From Oscillospiraceae bacterium (GTDB lineage Bacteria > Bacillota > Clostridia > Oscillospirales > Acutalibacteraceae), in the NCBI GenBank assembly GCA_031267335.1, contig JAIRZH010000071.1, positions 1-6,632 of the forward strand: 6,632 nt of DNA. The letters run 5' to 3'. Under the pieces are notes generated by a model. That model was not told where the DNA came from and made no database searches. It worked only from the letters and a program-made list of their open reading frames with translations. Positions 1 to 6,410 of this stretch are shown here, piece after piece. Within the stretch, counting starts at the first letter, position 1; the number at the start of each line of letters is the position of its first letter. The translations under genes were made by a program, and so were the position numbers.

Positions 1-1
1 T

Positions 2-331
2 TTAGAATTAATGCAATCTGCTGCGAAAAGTTTTATTGGTACTCATGATTTCACTGCTTTTTGTTCAACGGACATGCGCGAAAAAAATAACATGATTCGC
101 ACTATATATAATTTTGATATAAAAAAATCCGAAAATATCATAGAATTCGTTGTTACTGCAAATGGATTCCTTTATAATATGGTCAGAATTATGATTGGCA
201 CACTTTTAAAAATTAATTGTGGCAAAATACAATCAAATAGTATTTCTGATATCATAAAATCAAAAGATAGATCTCGAGCCGGAGACACTGTCCCATCTTG
301 TGGATTATATTTAAATAAAGTTTTTTATTAA
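2..331 (+). CDS. truA: tRNA pseudouridine(38-40) synthase TruA, C-terminal part (5' end outside window)
   Basis: TruA isomerises uridines 38, 39 and 40 of the tRNA anticodon stem-loop to pseudouridine in the cytoplasm. The reading frame is open from base 2 and ends at TAA 329-331, so about 109 C-terminal residues are present and the N-terminal catalytic-Asp half lies before the window. What is visible matches the family's C-terminal half in order: AAKSFIGTHDFTAFCS, the RTIYNFDI strand, the hallmark NGFLYNMVRIMIGTLL segment, KDRSRAG, and the closing GLYLNKVFY. The ATG at base 11 is internal, because the frame and the homology continue upstream of it. The remainder looks intact, with no frameshift. 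The next clear + strand gene starts almost 600 bases downstream, so truA ends its transcription unit or stands alone. Only a weak all-AT hairpin (354-372, without a T tract) follows it. Confidence 0.93.
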   Translation, partial: LELMQSAAKSFIGTHDFTAFCSTDMREKNNMIRTIYNFDIKKSENIIEFVVTANGFLYNMVRIMIGTLLKINCGKIQSNSISDIIKSKDRSRAGDTVPSCGLYLNKVFY

Positions 332-457
332 ACATTATTGCGGAATTTTTGTTTTTAAAAAAGGCTTTTAAATCCTGTCCAATATCTCTGAAGCAATGTA
401 TATTTAAAAATTTTAAAATTTTGTGCACTGCTTAAGAAATATTAGACAGATTCTAAG

Positions 458-661
458 TTAAATACGCCATTTATTAGTAATAGGTTTAAACGTGGAACGA
501 ATTTCATCCATTAAATTTTCCATATTTTCAAAAATACGATGAGTTTTTTTTCTTACACAGCGGTCGCTATGACTTAAAATCTTTACAATCAATATGCCAA
601 ACGCTATCCCAAAAATCAACATTAAAAATAAGACCTTCATACAACAAAAACGAGAATTCAA
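458..661 (-). CDS. hypothetical small single-pass membrane protein (67 aa)
   Basis: I do not recognise this protein. A TTG start at 661-659 follows a textbook AAGGAG ribosome site (669-674) at 7 bases spacing. The ATG seven codons further in has no such site, so TTG is preferred. Residues about 8-27 form one hydrophobic segment (KVLFLMLIFGIAFGILIVKI) suited to a membrane anchor. A basic, Cys-containing patch (SDRCVRKKTHR) and a short charged tail follow. It is the only candidate gene on the - strand apart from the transposase fossils. The last 25 or so residues (ending FKPITNKWRI) resemble a shortened form of the IS5 transposase end RFKIMCDRYRNKRKR found at the right edge of the window. The gene may therefore be a chance fusion of a membrane segment with transposon debris rather than a conserved gene. 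The ribosome site argues that it is translated; the context argues for caution. Confidence 0.45.
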   Translation of the reverse strand: MNSRFCCMKVLFLMLIFGIAFGILIVKILSHSDRCVRKKTHRIFENMENLMDEIRSTFKPITNKWRI

Positions 662-668
662 ATGCTTT

Positions 669-674
669 CTCCTT
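669..674 (-). promoter_or_regulatory. Shine-Dalgarno AAGGAG for the small membrane ORF
   Basis: On the - strand AAGGAG lies 7 bases before the TTG at 661-659. This is the best ribosome site of any gene start in the window and is the main reason to take the 67-residue ORF seriously and to choose TTG over the internal ATG at 640-638. Confidence 0.55.
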
Positions 675-744
675 ATAATTTTAAAATTAAAAATCGCCTT
701 ATGGGCTTGTTCCTGCTAACCGTTAAATAATTAAATTTAAACAA

Positions 745-789
745 TTTTTGATTTGTATTGCATTAAATTTTTCATAATATGGCAGTATT
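745..789. repeat. dispersed repeat, copy 1 (partner at 6587-6632)
   Basis: This 45-base stretch aligns with 6587-6632 with seven mismatches and one single-base gap, starting with 13 identical bases (TTTTTGATTTGTA). Both copies have the same orientation on the + strand. Copy 2 lies inside the IS5-like transposase fossil at the right edge, so copy 1 is most simply a fragment of a second decayed copy of the same element. Confidence 0.7.
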
Positions 790-923
790 GTTTCAAAAAT
801 TTTCCTTATTCAACTCAAAAATTATTTGAAATTTAGTTATTTTAGATAGTAGAAATAGGCCTAATATTTATTGTTATCTTTAATATAAACATTTATTTAT
901 TCATTGGAATAGTTTGGATAAAG

Positions 924-1244
924 GTGATAATTATTACAAACTTTTTTGTTATTTTATTAGTTTTTTTTGCAATTTTCGGTGTAACTGATATTATGAAATT
1001 TATTGTAAAAAAAATTTTTAGTTCTGAAAAAAATCAAATTTTTGATTGTAATGAAGCCGAATATATAATTCGAAGTTTTGCGACTTCACTTGCATGGCCT
1101 GATTCAAAAAAACAATCAAATTTAGTCTGTTGTTATAGTTCTAATGAAAAAGAAATTAAAAAAATTATTGAAATTGCCGCTAATGATTTTAATTTTATAA
1201 AATTTGTAAAAGATAAAGATCTTAAAAATTCATCGCTAATATAG
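924..1244 (+). CDS. hypothetical membrane-anchored small protein (106 aa)
   Basis: I cannot assign a function. The frame opens at GTG 924-926 and ends at TAG 1242-1244. Residues about 3-22 are strongly hydrophobic (ITNFFVILLVFFAIFGV), indicating one N-terminal membrane anchor or uncleaved signal. A short basic stretch (KFIVKKIF) and a soluble domain of about 70 residues follow. That domain contains CNEAEYIIRSFATSLAW, the hydrophobic strand LVCCYSS, and a helix KEIKKIIEIAANDFNFIKFV. The pattern of anchor, 'AEYIIRS' helix and short strand recalls small uncharacterised proteins I have seen in Clostridia, but this is from memory only. The start is not certain: AGGTGAT at 922-928 overlaps the GTG and is itself a good anti-SD match, while a weaker GGA lies at 916-918. 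An ATT at 930 is the only nearby in-frame alternative. The gene stands alone, 245 bases before thrS. Confidence 0.6.
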   Translation: MIIITNFFVILLVFFAIFGVTDIMKFIVKKIFSSEKNQIFDCNEAEYIIRSFATSLAWPDSKKQSNLVCCYSSNEKEIKKIIEIAANDFNFIKFVKDKDLKNSSLI

Positions 1245-1432
1245 CTATTTATTGTGTGGAATACTTTATTATTCAAATGATAATTAATAAATTCGGCTAT
1301 TAACAAATACAAAAATATATAAAACATTAAATAAAATATAAATTCGGTAAATTATTTTTTTTATAAAGAAATCTATGCATTTTTTAATTTTCAATTAATT
1401 AGCTTTATAAATTAAAATATTTTATTATTATA

Positions 1433-1441
1433 TGATATACT
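1433..1441 (+). promoter_or_regulatory. extended -10 promoter for the thrS-cmk-plsC operon
   Basis: TGATATACT is an extended -10 element (TGN followed by TATACT at 1436-1441). A poor -35 candidate, TTAAAA at 1412-1417, lies 18 bases upstream. Initiation would fall near 1447-1450, giving a leader of about 40 bases before the thrS ATG. In such AT-rich DNA -10-like hexamers are common. The TG extension and the position directly before the operon are what support this one. Confidence 0.45.
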
Positions 1442-1488
1442 AAAATTTGTCGCGAGAGAATTTATATTTTTTTAAAATGGTGAGTTTT

Positions 1489-3420
1489 ATGATTAAAATT
1501 TTATTTAAGAATTCCGAGATTAAAATCGAAGAATCTACGAATTTAAGAGAAATTGCTAAAAAGCAAGGTGTTAAAAATATTTGCTTAGCTAAAATAAATG
1601 AAAATATTAAGGATTTAGATACTGTTATTACTGAAGATTGCAGTATAAAATTTATCGATTTTAGCCAAGAAGAAGGCAAAAAAGTTTATTGGCATACTTG
1701 CGCACATGTTTTAGCACAGGCAATTAAAAGGTTATATCCTTTTGTAAAATGCGGTATAGGCCCGGCTGTTGATACTGGATTTTATTATGATTTTGATTTT
1801 GGTAATGTTTCATTTTCTAAAAATGATTTTGACAAAGTCAATAATGAAATTAAAAATATAGTAAAATCTGATTTTAAATTAGAAAAATTAGAAGTTTCTT
1901 TCGAAGAAGCTATTAAAATTATGAATGAACGTGGGGAAAAGTATAAAATTGAGCTTATAAATGAATTAAATTCAAAAAAAGAAAAAATTATTTTTTACAA
2001 ACAAGGTGAATATGTAGATCTTTGTGTAGGCCCGCATTTATATTCAACGGGTTACATAGGTGAAATAAAATTAACAAATATTACCGGCGCATATTGGCGC
2101 GGTGATGCAAAGAATAATATGCTTGTTCGTATTTATGGAACTGCTTTCCCGACAAAAAAAGAACTTGAAGAATTTCTTATTAGCGTAGAAGAAGCAAGAA
2201 AATTTGATCATAACAAAATCGGACGTACTCTTGGGTATTTCACAACTGTTGATTATATAGGTCAAGGACTCCCAATTTTAATGCCAAAAGGTGCAAAAGT
2301 TATTCAAATTCTACAAAGATTTATAGAAGATGAAGAAGAACGACGTGGATATTTGTTAACCAAAACTCCATTTTTGGCCAAGTCTGATTTATACAAGATT
2401 TCAGGTCACTGGAGCCACTATAGGGAAAGCATGTTTATTTTAGGCGATGAAACTAAAGACAATGAAGTTTTCGCTTTGCGTCCTATGACTTGCCCGTTTC
2501 AATTTCAAGTATATCTTTCTGGTAAAAGAAGTTATCGCGACTTGCCGATGAGACTTAATGAAACCTCAACGCTATTCAGAAATGAACAAAGTGGCGAAAT
2601 GCATGGGTTGATAAGAATAAGACAATTTACAATTTCCGAAGGCCATATTGCTTGTACTCCGCAACAATTAACAAGTGAATTTGAAAAATGCTTAGAATTA
2701 GCAAAATTTGTTTTAGCTAGTTTAAAATTTGAAAATGATATTTTTTATCGTTTTTCTAAATGGGATAAAAATAACCGTGAAAAATATATTGGTAGTAAAG
2801 AAGAATGGGAAAAAGTTCAAAATGAAATGCGCGTTATTCTTGATCAATCAGGTGTTGAATACGATGAAGTAGATGGCGAAGCTGCGTTTTATGGCCCTAA
2901 ATTAGATATTCAATTTAAGAACGTGTACGGCAAAGAAGATACATTAATTACTATCCAAATTGATTTCCAACTAGCGCGTCGTTTCGATATGTTTTTCACT
3001 GATTTTGATGGAACAGTAAAACATCCGTATATAATTCATAGAACTTCATTAGGGTGTTATGAACGCACATTGGCAATGTTAATCGAAAAATACGCCGGAG
3101 CGCTTCCGATTTGGTTGGCCCCAGAACAAGTTCGGATTTTGCCTATTAATGAAAATTTAATCGAACCTGCTAAAAAATTAATGAAAAATTTAATTAATTC
3201 AGGCATCCGAAGGGTTTCTGTTGATTTTCGAAATGAAAAAATAGGATATAAAATTCGTTCCGCACAAGAAGAAAAGATTCCATTTATGCTGATATTCGGA
3301 AATGAAGAACTAGAAAATAACAGCGTTTCGGTTCGTTCGTGTTCTGAAAATGATATCGGGAAAATGAGTGTTAAAGAATTTGTTGATATGGCAATTCAAA
3401 AAATTAAGGATAAAACTTGA
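1489..3420 (+). CDS. thrS: threonine--tRNA ligase (ThrRS)
   Basis: Class II aminoacyl-tRNA synthetase that activates threonine with ATP and charges tRNA-Thr in the cytoplasm. From ATG 1489 the product is 643 residues, the usual length. In order it shows an N-terminal TGS domain (about 1-62), an editing domain with H69xxxH73 and C179xxxH183, and the catalytic core. The core has motif 2 R364-N-E, zinc ligands C335, H386 and H517, and motif 3 with R526. The anticodon-binding domain starts at about WLAPEQVRILPI. The usual MNCPGH around the zinc Cys reads MTCPFQ here, but the Cys is kept. The frame also opens further up at TTG 1447 and ATG 1477. ATG 1489 is chosen because MIKILF fits the family N-terminus and GGTGAG (1479-1484) precedes it, although the spacing is short. 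TTG 1447 would sit at the likely transcription start. It is the first gene of the operon, and its TGA stop overlaps the cmk start. Confidence 0.97.
   Translation: MIKILFKNSEIKIEESTNLREIAKKQGVKNICLAKINENIKDLDTVITEDCSIKFIDFSQEEGKKVYWHTCAHVLAQAIKRLYPFVKCGIGPAVDTGFYYDFDFGNVSFSKNDFDKVNNEIKNIVKSDFKLEKLEVSFEEAIKIMNERGEKYKIELINELNSKKEKIIFYKQGEYVDLCVGPHLYSTGYIGEIKLTNITGAYWRGDAKNNMLVRIYGTAFPTKKELEEFLISVEEARKFDHNKIGRTLGYFTTVDYIGQGLPILMPKGAKVIQILQRFIEDEEERRGYLLTKTPFLAKSDLYKISGHWSHYRESMFILGDETKDNEVFALRPMTCPFQFQVYLSGKRSYRDLPMRLNETSTLFRNEQSGEMHGLIRIRQFTISEGHIACTPQQLTSEFEKCLELAKFVLASLKFENDIFYRFSKWDKNNREKYIGSKEEWEKVQNEMRVILDQSGVEYDEVDGEAAFYGPKLDIQFKNVYGKEDTLITIQIDFQLARRFDMFFTDFDGTVKHPYIIHRTSLGCYERTLAMLIEKYAGALPIWLAPEQVRILPINENLIEPAKKLMKNLINSGIRRVSVDFRNEKIGYKIRSAQEEKIPFMLIFGNEELENNSVSVRSCSENDIGKMSVKEFVDMAIQKIKDKT
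3406..3410 (+). promoter_or_regulatory. Shine-Dalgarno AAGGA for cmk, inside thrS
   Basis: AAGGA ends 6 bases before the TTG at 3417-3419. It fixes the unusual start codon of cmk, which overlaps the thrS stop in the tetranucleotide TTGA. Confidence 0.65.
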
Positions 3421-4121
3421 TTTCTATTGCAATTGATGGTCCTGCAGGCGCAGGTAAAACAGCTGTATCGGGAGAATTAGCAAAAAAATTAGACTTTTTG
3501 CATTTTGATACCGGTGCATTGTATCGTGCTGTTGCTTATTTTTTCATAAAAAACGATTTATGTTTCTCAGATGAAGAAATAGTTTCACGAAACTTGAGAA
3601 ATATTTGTATTGATTTTGAATTTAAAGATAAAACTCAAAAAATGTATCTTATAAATAAAAACGATAAAATTCGTTATGACATAACAAAAAATATAAGATC
3701 AGAGAATATCTCGAAAGCCGCTTCAAAAGTTTCAGCCTTTTCTTTAGTAAGAAAGTTTTTATTGGATACACAACATCAAATTGCTAATCAAAATAATGTT
3801 ATAATGGATGGGAGAGATATTGGAACTTTTGTTTTGCCTAATGCAGATTTAAAATTTTTTTTAACGGCTTCTTTAGAAGAACGCGCATATCGAAGATTTA
3901 AACAAATAGAATTAAATAATGGCAATAATGAAAAAATAAATTATAATGAAGTTTTATCTTCAATACAAAAAAGAGATGCTTTTGATTCACAAAGAGAGAA
4001 TTGCCCGTTGCAAATTGCGGCAGACGCAATAGTCTATAATAGCACTGGGCAATCTTTCGAAAAATCAGTACAAAATTTATTGCAAAAAATTAAAGAAAAA
4101 TTAAATAAAAAATTGAGCTAA
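3417..4121 (+). CDS. cmk: (d)CMP kinase (cytidylate kinase)
   Basis: Phosphorylates CMP and dCMP with ATP to the diphosphates, feeding CTP/dCTP for nucleic acids and CDP-lipid synthesis in the cytoplasm. The product is 234 residues, close to the family's usual 220-230. The P-loop GPAGAGKT is at 8-15. FDTGALYRA at 30-38 is the start of the CMP site. DGRDIGTFVLPNAD begins at 131, and KRDAFDSQR, with D190 and R193, carries the CMP-contacting residues conserved in Cmk. The closing DAIVYNST corresponds to the usual DA...DT segment. The TTG start is supported by the AAGGA at 3406-3410 and by MISIAIDGPAG matching the family N-terminus without extension. It overlaps thrS by 4 bases, implying translational coupling, and plsC starts 2 bases after its stop. 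No key residue is missing. Confidence 0.96.
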   Translation: MISIAIDGPAGAGKTAVSGELAKKLDFLHFDTGALYRAVAYFFIKNDLCFSDEEIVSRNLRNICIDFEFKDKTQKMYLINKNDKIRYDITKNIRSENISKAASKVSAFSLVRKFLLDTQHQIANQNNVIMDGRDIGTFVLPNADLKFFLTASLEERAYRRFKQIELNNGNNEKINYNEVLSSIQKRDAFDSQRENCPLQIAADAIVYNSTGQSFEKSVQNLLQKIKEKLNKKLS

Positions 4122-4123
4122 AA

Positions 4124-4711
4124 TTGTTTTATAAAATTGTTAGAAAGATTTTTACGCCATTATTAAGGTTTTTTTTTCCATTTGAAGTAGCCGGAAAAGA
4201 AAATTTAGATAAAGTTGGCAAAAATTTTATGTTATGCTCTAATCACGTTTCGTATATTGATGCATTGTTTTTAGCTGTTATTTCCAATGAAAAAATCAAT
4301 TTTTTGGCCAAAAAAGAATTATTTGATAATCCCGTTTTTAATTTTTTATTTAAAAATTTAGGCGCAATTCCAGTTCGACGTGGCAAAGGCGATAAACTTG
4401 CAATTTTAGAGGCGGAAAAAATATTGAATTCCGGCCAAGCTATTGGAATTTTCATAGAAGGTACACGTTCGACAACAGGGGAATTTTTAAAACCACACTT
4501 AGGTGCAGCGTTAATTGCTTCCAGAACCGGTGTAAAAGTTGTTCCTGCTTGCATTACTCCGATAAAAACAAAACAAATAAGAATTTTTAGAAAAACTTTA
4601 ATTAAACTCGGGAAACCGTTGGTTTTGGAAATAAACCCTGAAGTGCGTAGAGAAATTAGCTTGGCCACACATAAATTAATGGAAATTATTAAAAAACTTA
4701 AGAGCACTTAA
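4124..4711 (+). CDS. plsC: 1-acyl-sn-glycerol-3-phosphate acyltransferase (lysophosphatidate acyltransferase)
   Basis: Transfers an acyl chain to position 2 of lysophosphatidate, making phosphatidic acid at the inner face of the membrane. The product is 195 residues, a short but normal bacterial PlsC. Acyltransferase motif 1 is N-H41-VSYI-D46 (HX4D, catalytic). Motif 2 is GAIPVRR at 80-86, motif 3 is E112-G-T-R115, and motif 4 is VVPACI. The N-terminal segment around 8-20 (KIFTPLLRFFFPF) is hydrophobic and basic and probably seats the enzyme on the membrane. The start is TTG 4124, 2 bases after the cmk stop; only a weak GAG (4115-4117) precedes it, so it is probably read by coupling to cmk. 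A T9 run at 4169-4177 lies inside the coding sequence. In many Clostridia ispH follows cmk-plsC; here a non-coding spacer follows. A more specific acyl-ACP or acyl-phosphate donor cannot be told from sequence. Confidence 0.9.
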   Translation: MFYKIVRKIFTPLLRFFFPFEVAGKENLDKVGKNFMLCSNHVSYIDALFLAVISNEKINFLAKKELFDNPVFNFLFKNLGAIPVRRGKGDKLAILEAEKILNSGQAIGIFIEGTRSTTGEFLKPHLGAALIASRTGVKVVPACITPIKTKQIRIFRKTLIKLGKPLVLEINPEVRREISLATHKLMEIIKKLKST

Positions 4712-4963
4712 AAATTTCGAAAATACAAATTTTATAATAAATTTCTTTTTTTAGACCGCATAAAATAATAATAAGAATATTAGAGATTTTTGAAAAATAG
4801 CTGAATATCAGAAACAAGTCATAGAACAGATTCGGTTAGTATTTTTTATTTTATGAAAAACGTGTCGGCATGTAGGAAAATTCTAAGAAATTTTTAAAAA
4901 ACAAAGTATTTTAGAAAATTTAGAAAGAATTTTAATTTTAAAAATTTTCAAAAATTATATTTT

Positions 4964-4984
4964 AAGCTTATTAAAAGTAAGCTT
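4964..4984 (+). repeat. inverted repeat (small hairpin) just upstream of mnmE
   Basis: AAGCTTA (4964-4970) and TAAGCTT (4978-4984) are exact complements around a 7-base loop. With a bulged T the stem can extend by several A-T pairs. It lies 8 bases before the mnmE GGAG. Without a following T tract it is not a typical terminator, although on the RNA it would sit close enough to affect ribosome access. It could also be chance in AT-rich DNA, but the two G-C pairs per arm make it stand out. Confidence 0.45.
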
Positions 4985-4991
4985 TAAAATC

Positions 4992-4995
4992 GGAG
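4992..4995 (+). promoter_or_regulatory. Shine-Dalgarno GGAG for mnmE
   Basis: GGAG ends 8 bases before TTG 5004-5006 and supports this TTG as the start. The product then begins STIAAIATP, exactly where MnmE proteins begin. Confidence 0.65.
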
Positions 4996-5003
4996 TAAAA
5001 TAA

Positions 5004-6362
5004 TTGAGCACAATTGCAGCTATTGCTACCCCGATAGGCGTAGGCAGCATAAGCGTTATACGAATTTCTGGCGAAAATTGTTTTAAAATTGCAGATAAAA
5101 TCTTTGTATCTTGCGATGGAATTAGTTTGAACCAGTTATCTGGTTATCATGCTAAATTCGGAAGTATTTTTTATAAAAATAAATTTATAGACGAAGTAGT
5201 TGCTTTGGTTTTTAGAGCTCCAAAAAGTTATACTGGCGAAAATATAATTGAAATTTCTTGTCATGGCGGTATATACATTACAAAATGTATCTTAAGAGCT
5301 ATTCTAGATTCCGGCGCGAAACTGGCAAATCCTGGTGAGTTCACTAAACGTGCTTTTTTAAACGATAAAATTAGTCTTGAAAAAGCCGAATCGGTAATGG
5401 GGTTAATTTCGGCCAATCATTTAAAAGCGCAGGAAATGTATTCTTCGAGTTTTAATGGTGATTTAGGTTTAAAAATAAATAAAATTAAAAGTTATTTTAT
5501 AGATATTTTATCTGGCATAGATGCATATATCGATTATCCCGATGAAGATATTCTTGAAGTAGACATTAATAAGATTAAAGAAAAGATTATTTCTGCAAAT
5601 TATGAAATTTCTAAGTTAATTAAAACTTTTTCGTTTGGGCGTGCAATAAAACAAGGAGTTAGAATTGCCATAATCGGTGCCCCCAACTCAGGAAAATCAA
5701 CATTTATGAATTTACTTTCAAATAGCGAGAAATCTATAGTAACTGATATTCCAGGAACAACCCGCGATATAATAGAAGAAACTGTGATTTTTGGCGACTT
5801 GCCTATAGTTCTTATCGATACAGCCGGAATAAGAGAAACAAAAGATAAAATAGAAAAAATCGGAGTAGAAAAATCATTTCAAGCTGCTAAAACAGCAGAA
5901 ATTATATTTATGATTTTTGATTCTTCAAAGGAAATCTCAAAAAAAGAAATAGAAATACTTGAATTTTTTAAAAAATATAAAATTTTATGTATTTTAAATA
6001 AAATCGATTTAGATAAAAAAATATCAGTTTCATTGATAAAAAAATATTCAAAAAATATAACTCAAATATCGGCAAAAACAGGCTTAGGAATAGAAAATTT
6101 AAAAAAAAAATTAAATGAAATTCTTGGATTTAAAAAATCAGAAAATGAAAATTTGATTATCGCGAATGAACGCCAATATGATATTTTAAATCGTTCTATA
6201 CAATCTTCTGAAAAGATTTTAAAATTCTTAGAATTTGAACCATTGGATATTATTGCAGAATTAATAAAAGAAACTTTAGAAATACTCACCGAATTTACTG
6301 GTGAAAATATAAATATCGAAGTTATCGATGCTATATTTTCTAAATTTTGCGTCGGAAAATAA
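5004..6362 (+). CDS. mnmE: tRNA uridine-5-carboxymethylaminomethyl(34) synthesis GTPase MnmE
   Basis: MnmE works with MnmG to build the cmnm5/nm5 group on wobble U34 of certain tRNAs, using methylene-tetrahydrofolate and GTP hydrolysis. At 452 residues it is full length. The N-terminal folate-binding domain (about 1-120) begins STIAAIATPIGVGSISVIRISG. Helical parts flank a G domain with G1 GAPNSGKST (225-233, including the K+-sensing N228), G2 GTTRD (251-255), G3 DTAG (272-275), G4 NKID (332-335) and G5 SAKTG (356-360). E284 matches the catalytic Glu282 of E. coli. The protein ends with the required CxGK motif as C449-V-G-K452. The start is TTG, set by GGAG at 4992-4995. An A10 run at 6101-6110 inside the gene encodes Lys codons. 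mnmG, a frequent neighbour, is not in the window; instead a dead transposase follows 48 bases after the stop. Confidence 0.97.
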   Translation: MSTIAAIATPIGVGSISVIRISGENCFKIADKIFVSCDGISLNQLSGYHAKFGSIFYKNKFIDEVVALVFRAPKSYTGENIIEISCHGGIYITKCILRAILDSGAKLANPGEFTKRAFLNDKISLEKAESVMGLISANHLKAQEMYSSSFNGDLGLKINKIKSYFIDILSGIDAYIDYPDEDILEVDINKIKEKIISANYEISKLIKTFSFGRAIKQGVRIAIIGAPNSGKSTFMNLLSNSEKSIVTDIPGTTRDIIEETVIFGDLPIVLIDTAGIRETKDKIEKIGVEKSFQAAKTAEIIFMIFDSSKEISKKEIEILEFFKKYKILCILNKIDLDKKISVSLIKKYSKNITQISAKTGLGIENLKKKLNEILGFKKSENENLIIANERQYDILNRSIQSSEKILKFLEFEPLDIIAELIKETLEILTEFTGENINIEVIDAIFSKFCVGK

Positions 6363-6394
6363 ATATATAGAACGCTTGCATAGTTTATTACTAT

Positions 6395-6410
6395 TAGACC
6401 TGTCCGAAAA
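6395..6410 (-). repeat. candidate terminus (right inverted repeat) of the IS5-like element
   Basis: TAGACCTGTCCGAAAA lies immediately outside the transposase stop (6411-6413), where an IS5-family element should end. CCTGTCC recurs at 374-380 at the matching end of the other fossil, which supports its being a terminus. The opposite terminus would lie beyond the right edge, so pairing of the two ends cannot be tested here. Confidence 0.4.

Larger units (their letters stand above)
374..789 (-). mobile_element. probable heavily decayed IS5-type element (fossil) between truA and thrS
   Basis: Several short blocks here occur in the same order as in the IS5-family remnant at 6399-6632. CCTGTCC at 374-380 matches 6399-6405. 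TTGTGCA at 421-427 matches 6433-6439. ATTCTAAGT at 450-458 matches 6457-6465. A clear 45-base match lies at 745-789. A looser match joins 703-744 to 6546-6586. No open transposase frame survives. The stretch is about 180 bases longer than the matching part at the right edge, and the extra length falls where the small ORF 458-661 lies. AGGCCTAATA near 859-868 resembles the complement of the TAGACCT end sequence and could be the other terminus. Apart from the 45-base block, the individual matches are short and AT-rich, so the full extent is an inference. Confidence 0.38.
4712..5003 (+). other. spacer between plsC and mnmE, no gene seen
   Basis: All six frames are broken by stops and I see no RNA gene. 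Directly after the plsC stop there is a weak all-AT inverted repeat (AAAATTT 4711-4717 / AAATTTT 4727-4733) followed about 10 bases later by a T-rich run at 4742-4752. It is at best a poor terminator. A region around 4850-4890 (CGTGTCGGCATGTAGGAAAA) is less AT-rich than its surroundings and might be residue of a lost gene, but I could not match it to any protein. The right end holds the inverted repeat and ribosome site of mnmE. Confidence 0.5.

Noticed and set aside
354..372. Inverted repeat TTTAAAA/TTTTAAA after truA as a terminator
   Set aside because: All-AT stem with no following T tract; too weak to call.
1133..1327. 64-codon - strand frame overlapping the 924-1244 gene
   Set aside because: No ribosome site was evident, it is half antisense to a better-supported gene, and its Ile/Phe/Asn-rich make-up is expected by chance.
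332..1446. CRISPR array or tRNA in the gene-poor region
   Set aside because: No regularly spaced direct repeats and no cloverleaf or TTCGANNC-like T-loop found by eye.
1447..1488. Upstream thrS starts TTG 1447 and ATG 1477
   Set aside because: TTG 1447 would coincide with the likely transcription start, and the extra residues do not fit the ThrRS N-terminus. ATG 1489 gives the standard length, although ATG 1477 cannot be fully excluded.
1440..1679. 79-codon - strand frame over the start of thrS
   Set aside because: It is antisense to the conserved TGS domain; its hydrophobic, Ile/Leu/Ser-rich translation is typical of antisense AT-rich coding DNA.
4243..4707. Long open frame on the - strand opposite plsC (154 codons)
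   Set aside because: It is fully contained in plsC, which has all four acyltransferase motifs on the + strand. The antisense frame shows no family features and is a composition shadow.
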